The position numbers and the translations under genes were made by a program. A model generated the notes under the pieces. It saw only the letters and a list, made by a program, of their open reading frames with translations, searched no databases and had not been told where the DNA came from. 6,294 nucleotides of DNA from Candidatus Coliplasma caballi. Lineage in GTDB: Bacteria; Bacillota; Clostridia; Oscillospirales; CAG-382. The stretch covers positions 1 to 6,294 of the forward strand of contig JAGHTH010000150.1 in NCBI GenBank assembly GCA_018065365.1. Reading direction: 5' to 3'. This document shows positions 1 through 5,400 of the stretch, piece after piece; the first letter of the stretch is position 1; the number at the start of each line of letters is the position of its first letter.

Positions 1-104
1 AAAACATTGTCTGACCTTACTCAATTATTTTTTCAGAATTTGGTCTCACATCATTGACAAATGTACAAGTTTTCTTGTTTCTTTTTAATATAAAAGTATA
101 AAAG

Positions 105-137
105 AAAAGCCGTATATTCAATGAACATACGGCTTTT
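105..137 (-). terminator. Intrinsic terminator, probably bidirectional
   Basis: A perfect 11-bp stem pairs 105-115 (AAAAGCCGTAT) with 127-137 (ATACGGCTTTT) around an 11-nt loop. On the minus strand the stem is followed by a T-rich run (CTTTTATACTTTTATA), and it begins 12 nt past the stop codon of the sugar ATPase gene, so it should end that transcript. On the plus strand the stem runs into CTTTTTG, so it could also stop a convergent transcript entering from the left. No such gene can be identified in bases 1-104, which are AT-rich and contain only short uninformative reading frames. Confidence 0.88.
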
Positions 138-149
138 TGTTCGTTCAAA

Positions 150-1298
150 TCAATGGCAAATGATTCTTTCGGTTTCTTTATCGAAGAAGTGAATACGAGT
201 GGTGTCGAACGCGATCTCGATATTGTCTTCCGCTTTTGCCTGAGACTGAGAGGAGACACGGGAGATCATGTTGATGGGTTCGTCTTCTTCGTCGTTGCCG
301 AAGTTGAGGTAGAGGTAAATTTCAGCGCCCATCAATTCGGTAAACTCAACGTTTGCCTTCAGGATGGTATCCTTGAACTTCTCTTTGTAAACGGGCTCGT
401 CATGCAGCAGTTCGGGACGCAGACCGGCGATGACTTCTTTGCCGGGCTTTCCGGGCTTGCCGATGTATTCCTGAAGTTCTTCCTGTGCTGCTTTGTCATC
501 CGGCAGTTTCAGTTCGTTACGACCGAACATCATGTAAACGCCGTCGTCTCTGCGCTCGAGCTTGCAGTTCACGAAGTTCATCTGAGGAGTTCCGATGAAG
601 CCCGCGACGAACATATTGCAGGGGAGGTCATACAGGTTCTGAGGAGTATCGACCTGCTGAATGACACCGTCTTTCATAACGACGATACGGGTAGCCATGG
701 TCATAGCTTCGACCTGGTCATGCGTAACGTAAATGAAAGTGGTCTTCAGTTTGATGTGAAGCTTGGTCAGCTCGGTTCTCATGGCTGCACGAAGCTTAGC
801 GTCCAGGTTGGACAACGGCTCGTCGAGCAGGAAGACGCGAGGTTCACGGACGATTGCACGTCCCAAAGCAACACGCTGTTTCTGACCGCCGGACAGTGCC
901 TTCGGCTTTCTGTCAAGCAGATGTGCGATATCAAGGATCTTAGCGGCTTCTTCCACACGCTTCTTGATCTCTTCTTTTCTGACTTTACGGAGTTTCAGAC
1001 CGAACGCCATGTTATCAAACACGGTCATGTGCGGATACAGAGCGTAGTTCTGGAACACCATGGCGATATCTCTGTCCTTCGGAGCGACGTCGTTGACACG
1101 TTTGTCGCCGATGAACAGTTCGCCCTCGGTAATCTCCTCCAGACCGGCGATCATACGAAGGGTAGTGGATTTACCGCAACCGGAAGGACCGACGAGGATA
1201 ATAAACTCCTTGTCCTTGATCTCCAGGTTGAAATCCGAAACGGCAGTAACACCGCCGGGATATCTCTTATACATGTGCTTGAAAAGTACACTTGCCAT
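150..1298 (-). CDS. ugpC: Carbohydrate ABC importer ATP-binding protein, UgpC/MsmX/MalK type
   Basis: This 382-residue cytoplasmic ATPase powers sugar uptake by docking as a dimer onto importer permeases. Visible motifs in order are Walker A GPSGCGKST (37-45), Q-loop Gln83, signature LSGGQ (135-139), Walker B VFLLDEP (155-161), D-loop SNLD (163-166) and switch His193. From about residue 235 to the end lies the C-terminal TOBE/MOI-type regulatory domain, including GLRPELLHDEP. The length is normal for the family. The start is set by AGGAGG at 1312-1307, 8 nt before the ATG; an in-frame ATG at 1322 would add eight residues but its only purine-rich site is 2 nt away. The gene stands alone with its own promoter and terminator, and no permease or binding protein is adjacent. 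This resembles the shared ATPases MsmX of Bacillus and MsmK of streptococci, which serve several importers. Family is very sure; the sugar substrates cannot be told from sequence. Confidence 0.95.
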   Translation of the reverse strand: MASVLFKHMYKRYPGGVTAVSDFNLEIKDKEFIILVGPSGCGKSTTLRMIAGLEEITEGELFIGDKRVNDVAPKDRDIAMVFQNYALYPHMTVFDNMAFGLKLRKVRKEEIKKRVEEAAKILDIAHLLDRKPKALSGGQKQRVALGRAIVREPRVFLLDEPLSNLDAKLRAAMRTELTKLHIKLKTTFIYVTHDQVEAMTMATRIVVMKDGVIQQVDTPQNLYDLPCNMFVAGFIGTPQMNFVNCKLERRDDGVYMMFGRNELKLPDDKAAQEELQEYIGKPGKPGKEVIAGLRPELLHDEPVYKEKFKDTILKANVEFTELMGAEIYLYLNFGNDEEDEPINMISRVSSQSQAKAEDNIEIAFDTTRIHFFDKETERIICH

Positions 1299-1306
1299 TG
1301 CATGAA

Positions 1307-1312
1307 CCTCCT
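1307..1312 (-). promoter_or_regulatory. Ribosome binding site deciding the ugpC start
   Basis: The minus strand reads AGGAGG here, a full Shine-Dalgarno match, followed by 8 nt and the ATG at 1298. This favours the 382-residue product over the longer form starting at 1322. The segment just upstream (TCCTCA, 1319-1314) can pair either with this site or with an upstream TGAGGA. Confidence 0.85.
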
Positions 1313-1313
1313 G

Positions 1314-1331
1314 TGAGGACATTACTCCTCA
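1314..1331 (-). promoter_or_regulatory. Small leader hairpin next to the ugpC ribosome binding site
   Basis: The leader contains TGAGGA, a 6-nt loop (GTAATG) and TCCTCA, a perfect 6-bp inverted repeat ending one base before the real site's leading bases. The TCCTC arm is also complementary to the true Shine-Dalgarno a few bases downstream (CCTC-acag-GAGG). Two mutually exclusive short pairings are therefore possible. The stems are short, and a regulatory effect is inferred only. Confidence 0.3.
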
Positions 1332-1352
1332 ACATAAATTTTTCTATTGAAT

Positions 1353-1382
1353 ATAATACCAAAATTCAATGCGGAATGTAAG
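1353..1382 (-). promoter_or_regulatory. Promoter of the sugar ATPase gene (extended -10)
   Basis: On the minus strand CTTACA (1382-1377, four of six matches to TTGACA) is followed after 18 nt by TATTAT (1358-1353, five of six). A TGG directly before the -10 gives the TGn extended -10 that is common in Firmicutes. Transcription would begin near 1346, giving a leader of roughly 48 nt. The rest of the interval 1299-1442 is AT-rich. I see no convincing terminator for the upstream DUF4830 gene in it, so some read-through into the ATPase gene is possible. I see no clear catabolite-repression operator. Confidence 0.65.
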
Positions 1383-1442
1383 TACCTAACTGACTAAAAT
1401 TTGGTTTTGGCTTTTGTGCATACTGCATAAGTGCCGAGAGAA

Positions 1443-1913
1443 TTACGGATTTGCTTTCTCCCACCGCGTTACTTTGCCGTTTTCGCCCATGGTCGTAAGG
1501 TCTCCGCCGATCAGTTTATCGTGATAAAACAGCATGGTCGCGTAGGTGGGGGAATCCGTCCCAACCAACATCCAGGAGTATCTCGTAACCGTTTTTCCTT
1601 TGTATTTATCCAGATCAAACCCCTGCGAATTCTGGATCCGGTTGTATTCTTCGTAAACGCTGTCGAATTCTTCCGGAATCACGACCTCATCACGAAAAAC
1701 CGGCGACGGCTCCACTTTGTATCCGAGCGAGGTCAGGAATACGATCTGCTCTTCGACGGACGAAACGTTCTTGTAATCAAAAGACGCGATCGCGGTCTTT
1801 CCGGAAACGTCGATGATCGGAACGATCGAAACGATTCCGACCAACAGAAGCGCGGAAACGAGGATAGCGGCAAAGAATTTGATGCTGGATGCTTTAACGG
1901 TACATACGAACAT
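1443..1913 (-). CDS. DUF4830-type membrane-anchored protein
   Basis: The product is a 156-residue protein of unknown function. A short basic N-terminus (MFVCTVKASSIKFF) leads into one hydrophobic segment at about residues 11-34, which should act as a signal anchor or uncleaved signal peptide. The rest would then lie outside the membrane. The domain at about 47-140 has the pattern I associate with DUF4830 proteins of Clostridia: a sequence like VIPEEFDSVYEEYNRIQ (78-94), then QGFDLDKYKGKTVTRYSW (97-114), then a LIGGDL motif (134-139). The ATG at 1913 is chosen because family members begin with this MFV...VKAS stretch. An in-frame ATG at 1976 would add 21 polar residues and lacks a ribosome binding site. 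The AAGGAG at 1935-1930 is unusually far (16 nt) from the chosen start; a weaker AAAGGG is about 10 nt away. It lies 66 bp after the ABC-F gene on the same strand and is probably co-transcribed with it. The family name is from memory; the function is unknown. Confidence 0.8.
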   Translation of the reverse strand: MFVCTVKASSIKFFAAILVSALLLVGIVSIVPIIDVSGKTAIASFDYKNVSSVEEQIVFLTSLGYKVEPSPVFRDEVVIPEEFDSVYEEYNRIQNSQGFDLDKYKGKTVTRYSWMLVGTDSPTYATMLFYHDKLIGGDLTTMGENGKVTRWEKANP

Positions 1914-1914
1914 A

Positions 1915-1968
1915 CGAAACGATCCCTTTCTCCTTACAATCTCACGGTCATTATATGGGATCGTTTCG
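1915..1968 (-). repeat. Perfect 12-bp inverted repeat around TATAAT and Shine-Dalgarno
   Basis: CGAAACGATCCC at 1915-1926 is the exact reverse complement of 1957-1968, with 30 nt between. In RNA a further G-U pair (1969 with 1914) would extend the stem to the base touching the ATG at 1913. The spacer holds, in minus-strand order, TATAAT (1955-1950) and TAAGGAG (1936-1930). Neither arm is followed by a T-run, so it is not an intrinsic terminator of the ABC-F gene. It could be an operator spanning a secondary promoter, or a hairpin controlling translation of the downstream gene. TATAAT has no good -35 at the usual distance. Confidence 0.7.
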
Positions 1969-1979
1969 CAAAACATTCT

Positions 1980-3884
1980 TCATTTCAGTTCAAGGTCGAG
2001 ATCTTCGTATTCTTTGTAGAGCGCGTTGAGTTTGGTTTCCCGTTCTTCGATCTCACGGGAAATTTTCTCGAGCATCTGATAGTCGCTTGCGATCTCATCG
2101 CTTTCAAGCTTCTTCTTGAGCGATCCGATCTGTTCCTCCGCTTCGCCGATCTCGATTTCGACTTGTGCGAATCGCTTTTCGGCGTATTGCCTGCGGTTTT
2201 TCTGTTTTTTGGCTTCCTCGAACGACTTTTTGCCGTCGCTTTCTTTCTTTTCAACGCGAACGACCTCATTTTCTTTTTCGCGAGCTTCGCAGAAACGGTC
2301 GTACCCGCCGCGGAACAGCGTAAACCCTTCGGGATATCTTGCCCGGTCGATCTCCAGAATTTCCGTCGCGAGCGCGTCGATGAAATAGCGGTCGTGCGAT
2401 ACGGCGAGAATGGTACCCGAATAAGCGGCGAGCGCTTCTTCCAACGTTTCTTTGGACGCGATGTCCAAGTGGTTGGTCGGCTCGTCCAGAACGAGCAGAC
2501 TGACGCCGCAGGAGATCATCTTCGCGATAGAGAGCCGCGCTCTTTCTCCGCCGCTCAATACGGAAACTTCCTTATATACGTCCTCTCCGCGAAAGCCGAA
2601 CTGCGCCAACATGGCGCGGATCTCGGTCATCGTTTTATCGGCATAGACGCTCCACAGTTCGTCGAGGACCGTGTTCCCGAGGTCGAGAAGCTGCTGCTCC
2701 TGATCGTAATATCCGATGGTCTGATTGTAGCCGAGTTCAAAAACGCCGCCGTCCGCACGCTCTCTGCCGGTCAGAATTTTCATCAGCGTCGATTTTCCGC
2801 TGCCGTTCGGACCGATCACAAAAAGGCGGTCTTTGTGTTTGAGTTCAAACGACAACCCGGAAAACAGAGTCGTATCGGGAAACTCTTTTTTCAGATCTCT
2901 GACGGAAAGAACGTCGTTAGAGGAGCTCGTGCTTTCCGCGATCCGAAATTGGATCCCTTTGGGAGCGTCCTGCGGTTTTTCGATCCGCACCATCCGCGCA
3001 AGTGCTTTTTCACGGCTCTCCGCGGCGATGATGTTTTTCTCGCGATTCCAGCGATGCTGGTTTTCAATAAACGCTTCGATCCGTTTGATCTCTTTTTGCT
3101 GCTGCTCGTAGTGCCGAAGCTGCGCTTCCTGCAGCAGACGTTTCTTTTCTTTGAAGGCGGAATAATTTCCGCTGTGCATCGTACATTTTCCATGCTCGAT
3201 CTCCAGCGTATCCGTCGTAACTCGGTCGAGGAAAAACCGGTCGTGCGAAACGATCAGAAACGTCTTTTTGGAATTGCGAATGAAATTTTCCAGCCATTCG
3301 ATCGCCCGGATGTCCAGGTGGTTGGTCGGCTCATCGAGCAGAATGATGTCCGGCTCACGAAGCAAAAGCCGCGCGAGCAGAAGTTTGGTCTTCTGCCCTC
3401 CGGAAAGAACGCTTGCAGGGGAGTGCAATTCCTCCTCTTTGAAACCGAATTTTTTGAGGATCGCCGCCGTTTTGCCTTTGTATTCGTTCCCGCCTGCGCG
3501 GATGTATTGCTCGTTGAGCTCCGTGAAACGATCAATGTATTGTTGTTCTCCTGCGGAAACTTTTTGGTGGAGGTCTTCCAACCGGACTTCCATTTCGATC
3601 AGTTCCGAAAACGCTTCGATCGCCGTTCCGTAAATCGTCCCGGAGAATTGTTTGTCATCATTGATCTGTTCCAAACAGCCGAGAGAGGCGCCTTTTTGAA
3701 GATATACACTCCCATGGGAAGCATCCAGAGCGCCGCGTATAATCGAAAAGAGAGTCGTTTTACCGGCTCCGTTTACTCCGATCACACCGACTTTTGCGCC
3801 TTGATTGACCGCAAAAGTAACGTCGCAAAGAATTTCTTTTACGCCGATCGCATATTCAATATTATCGCACGTCAGGATGCTCAT
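1980..3884 (-). CDS. ABC-F family ATPase (YdiF/Uup-like), ribosome-associated
   Basis: The 634-residue protein has two ATP-binding cassettes in one chain and no membrane segment, the layout of ABC-F proteins, which bind the ribosomal E site and modulate translation or protect against antibiotics. Cassette 1 has Walker A GVNGAGKT (36-43), LSGGQ (160-164), ILLDEPTNHLD (181-191) and His214 in SHD. Cassette 2 has GPNGSGKS (358-365), LSGGE (443-447), LLVLDEPTNHLD (463-474) and SHD at 496-498. Between them, at about 240-305, lies the charged helical linker that reaches the ribosome core. The C-terminus (about 550-634) is a Lys/Glu-rich coiled coil like the C-terminal domain of Uup and YdiF. The ATG at 3884 is chosen because GGAG sits 9 nt upstream and it starts the conserved MSILTCDNIEYAIG strand; extension to 4001 would run through the promoter. 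All catalytic motifs are intact. Whether it is a housekeeping translation factor or a resistance factor cannot be decided; the coiled-coil tail favours the former. Confidence 0.95.
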   Translation of the reverse strand: MSILTCDNIEYAIGVKEILCDVTFAVNQGAKVGVIGVNGAGKTTLFSIIRGALDASHGSVYLQKGASLGCLEQINDDKQFSGTIYGTAIEAFSELIEMEVRLEDLHQKVSAGEQQYIDRFTELNEQYIRAGGNEYKGKTAAILKKFGFKEEELHSPASVLSGGQKTKLLLARLLLREPDIILLDEPTNHLDIRAIEWLENFIRNSKKTFLIVSHDRFFLDRVTTDTLEIEHGKCTMHSGNYSAFKEKKRLLQEAQLRHYEQQQKEIKRIEAFIENQHRWNREKNIIAAESREKALARMVRIEKPQDAPKGIQFRIAESTSSSNDVLSVRDLKKEFPDTTLFSGLSFELKHKDRLFVIGPNGSGKSTLMKILTGRERADGGVFELGYNQTIGYYDQEQQLLDLGNTVLDELWSVYADKTMTEIRAMLAQFGFRGEDVYKEVSVLSGGERARLSIAKMISCGVSLLVLDEPTNHLDIASKETLEEALAAYSGTILAVSHDRYFIDALATEILEIDRARYPEGFTLFRGGYDRFCEAREKENEVVRVEKKESDGKKSFEEAKKQKNRRQYAEKRFAQVEIEIGEAEEQIGSLKKKLESDEIASDYQMLEKISREIEERETKLNALYKEYEDLDLELK

Positions 3885-3924
3885 AGCGTTGTTCTCCGTT
3901 TTGAGAGGATTGATGTCTTTATGG

Positions 3925-3953
3925 ATTATATCATAAAAGAAAATAAAAGTCAA
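3925..3953 (-). promoter_or_regulatory. Promoter of the ABC-F/DUF4830 unit
   Basis: On the minus strand TTGACT (3953-3948, five of six) is followed by a 17-nt spacer and a perfect TATAAT (3930-3925). A TGA precedes the -10, giving an extended -10 as well. Transcription should start near 3918, leaving a leader of about 34 nt before the ATG at 3884. This is close to a consensus vegetative promoter, suggesting strong constitutive expression unless a repressor acts on it. Confidence 0.85.
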
Positions 3954-3994
3954 TTCCTTACGTGTCCGGGGATCTGTTTGTTCATAATTTCCTC

Positions 3995-4023
3995 TTGACA
4001 TTTTCTTTTGCGTATTGTAAAAT
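3995..4023 (+). promoter_or_regulatory. Promoter of the SPFH/zinc-ribbon unit
   Basis: A perfect TTGACA (3995-4000), a 17-nt spacer and TAAAAT (4018-4023, five of six) form a near-consensus sigma-A promoter. Transcription should begin near 4030, giving a leader of about 33 nt. It is back to back with the ABC-F promoter; the two -35 boxes are 41 bp apart. Confidence 0.87.
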
Positions 4024-4062
4024 AAATACAGATAAAATTTTGGAAAAACGGAGGTTTTACTT

Positions 4063-5364
4063 ATGGGACTTATTCAGGCAGGACTCGGCGCGCTCGGCGG
4101 CGTTTTGGCAGATCAGTGGAAAGAATTCTTCTATTGTGAAGCACTTCACGCAAACGTTCTGATGCGCAAAGGTCAAAAACAGATCACGGGACGTTCATCC
4201 AATACGAAAGGAAACGACAACATCATTTCCAACGGATCCGGAATCGCGGTTGCAGACGGTCAGTGCATGATCATCGTGGAACAGGGCAAGATCGTGGAAT
4301 TCTGTGCGGAACCCGGCGAATTTACTTGGGACAGTTCTACGGAGCCTTCGATCTTTACCGGCAAATTGAGCACTTCCATTCTGGAAACCTTCAAATTGAT
4401 CGGCAAACGCTTCACGTACGGCGGCGACCCCGGAAAAGATCAGCGTGTTTATTATTTCAATACAAAAGAACTCCTCGATAACAAATTCGGCACGGCGAAC
4501 CCCGTTCCGTTCCGCGTCGTTGACGCCCGGATCGGTCTGGATATCGACGTTTCGATTCGCTGCAACGGTGTGTATTCGTACACGATCGCGGATCCTCTGC
4601 TGTTCTATAAGAATGTTTGCGCAAACGTTTCTTCCGAATATGTTCGTGAAGAAATTGACGGTCAGCTGAAGATCGAATTCATCAGCGCTCTGCAGCCCGC
4701 GCTCTCAAAGCTTTCCGATATGGGCATTCGTCCCAATCAGATCGTCGCACATACGACGGAGCTGGAAGAAGCGCTCAAGGAAGTTCTGACGGCAAAATGG
4801 AAAGAGGGCAGAGGTCTGGAGATCAAGACCGTTGCGCTCGGATCCGTTACGCTTCCCGAGGAAGATCAGGAACTCATCAAGACCGCGCAGAAGAACGCGA
4901 TGTACCGCGATCCGAACATGGCTGCCGCAACGCTGGTCGGCGCGCAGGCAGACGCGATGAAGGATGCCGCGAAAAACGAAGGCGGCGCAGCGGTCGGCTT
5001 TATGGGTATGAACATGGCAATGGGTGTCGGCGGTACCAACGCGCAGAATCTCTACGCGATGGGCGCACAGAACGCGCAAAACCAGCCCAAACAGTCCGCG
5101 AATACCTGGAAGTGCTCCTGTGGCACGGAAGTGTCCGGCAATTTCTGCCCGGAATGCGGCGCGAAGAAGCCCGAAGCGGGTTGGAAATGCTCCTGCGGCA
5201 CTGTGAACAAGGGCAAATTCTGCACGGAGTGCGGGAAAAAGAAGCCCGCCGGCGAGCCGCTTTACAAATGCGACAAGTGTGGCTGGGAACCGGCTGATCC
5301 CAAGAATCCTCCGAAATTCTGCCCGGAATGCGGCGATCCTTTTAACGACGAGGACAAACAGTAA
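4063..5364 (+). CDS. SPFH/band-7 protein with three C-terminal zinc ribbons (YdjI-like)
   Basis: The 433-residue protein joins an SPFH (band 7, stomatin/flotillin-like) domain to zinc ribbons. Residues 1-60 form the conserved lead-in (LADQWKEFFYCEAL, SSNTKGNDNIISNGSGI), and the SPFH-like core runs to about residue 285. A Gly/Ala/Met/Gln-rich linker (about 286-345) follows. Three ribbons come next: CxC at 351/353 with CxxC at 362/365; CxC at 376/378 with CxxC at 387/390; and CxxC at 403/406 with CxxC at 420/423. I see no strong transmembrane segment, so membrane contact is likely peripheral or through partners. GGAGG at 4050-4054, 8 nt before the ATG, fixes the start. In Bacillus subtilis the related YdjI works with YdjG, YdjH and PspA at the membrane under stress. 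The next gene here is YdjG-like, which supports the same kind of complex. Older databases label this family 'virion core protein', which is misleading. The family is sure; the role is inferred by homology. Confidence 0.92.
   Translation: MGLIQAGLGALGGVLADQWKEFFYCEALHANVLMRKGQKQITGRSSNTKGNDNIISNGSGIAVADGQCMIIVEQGKIVEFCAEPGEFTWDSSTEPSIFTGKLSTSILETFKLIGKRFTYGGDPGKDQRVYYFNTKELLDNKFGTANPVPFRVVDARIGLDIDVSIRCNGVYSYTIADPLLFYKNVCANVSSEYVREEIDGQLKIEFISALQPALSKLSDMGIRPNQIVAHTTELEEALKEVLTAKWKEGRGLEIKTVALGSVTLPEEDQELIKTAQKNAMYRDPNMAAATLVGAQADAMKDAAKNEGGAAVGFMGMNMAMGVGGTNAQNLYAMGAQNAQNQPKQSANTWKCSCGTEVSGNFCPECGAKKPEAGWKCSCGTVNKGKFCTECGKKKPAGEPLYKCDKCGWEPADPKNPPKFCPECGDPFNDEDKQ
5107..5256 (+). repeat. Tandem 75-bp coding repeat: duplicated zinc ribbon
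   Basis: Two adjacent 25-codon units, starting at 5107 and 5182, encode WKCSCGTEVSGNFCPECG and WKCSCGTVNKGKFCTECG followed by lysine/proline-rich tails. They share the Cys spacing CxC-x8-CxxC, and their DNA is similar but diverged, so the duplication is not recent. The third ribbon downstream has a different CxxC-x13-CxxC spacing and is not part of the repeat. Confidence 0.85.
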
Positions 5365-5382
5365 TCCTTTTGATTCTGCTCA

Positions 5383-5400
5383 AAGGGGTGTGAGTTCTTG
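5383..5400 (+). promoter_or_regulatory. Ribosome binding site and TTG start of the YdjG-like gene
   Basis: AAGGGGTG (5383-5390) lies 7 nt before TTG at 5398-5400. No in-frame ATG or GTG occurs between the upstream stop and this TTG. The next in-frame ATG falls inside the first zinc ribbon (Met26) and would remove its first cysteine pair. TTG is therefore the best start. Confidence 0.75.

Noticed and set aside
54..91. A TTGACA at 54-59 with AT-rich sequence after it, as a possible plus-strand promoter.
   Set aside because: There is no -10 box at 16-18 nt; the nearest TAATAT is 26 nt away. Any transcript would meet the terminator at 105-137 at once.
64..92. ACAAG-tttt-CTTGT followed by a T-rich run, as a second terminator.
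   Set aside because: The stem is only 5 bp and AT-rich, and no gene can be identified that it would end.
153..1316. A 387-codon plus-strand frame opposite the sugar ATPase gene.
   Set aside because: It mirrors the ATPase gene almost exactly, has no recognisable domain and begins 16 bp after the terminator hairpin with no ribosome binding site. It is a shadow frame.
1383..1442. Search for a terminator between the DUF4830 gene and the ugpC promoter.
   Set aside because: Only 4-bp pairings around TGCA are visible, with no following T-run. No terminator can be supported.
1431..3998. An 855-codon open frame on the plus strand, opposite the ABC-F and DUF4830 genes.
   Set aside because: It is antisense to two well-recognised genes with intact motifs. 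Its translation is Phe/Arg-rich and resembles no family, and it has no good ribosome binding site. Codon bias on the true strand explains the lack of stops.
4705..5079. A 124-codon minus-strand frame inside the SPFH gene.
   Set aside because: It is antisense to a conserved coding region, with no promoter, ribosome binding site or family resemblance.
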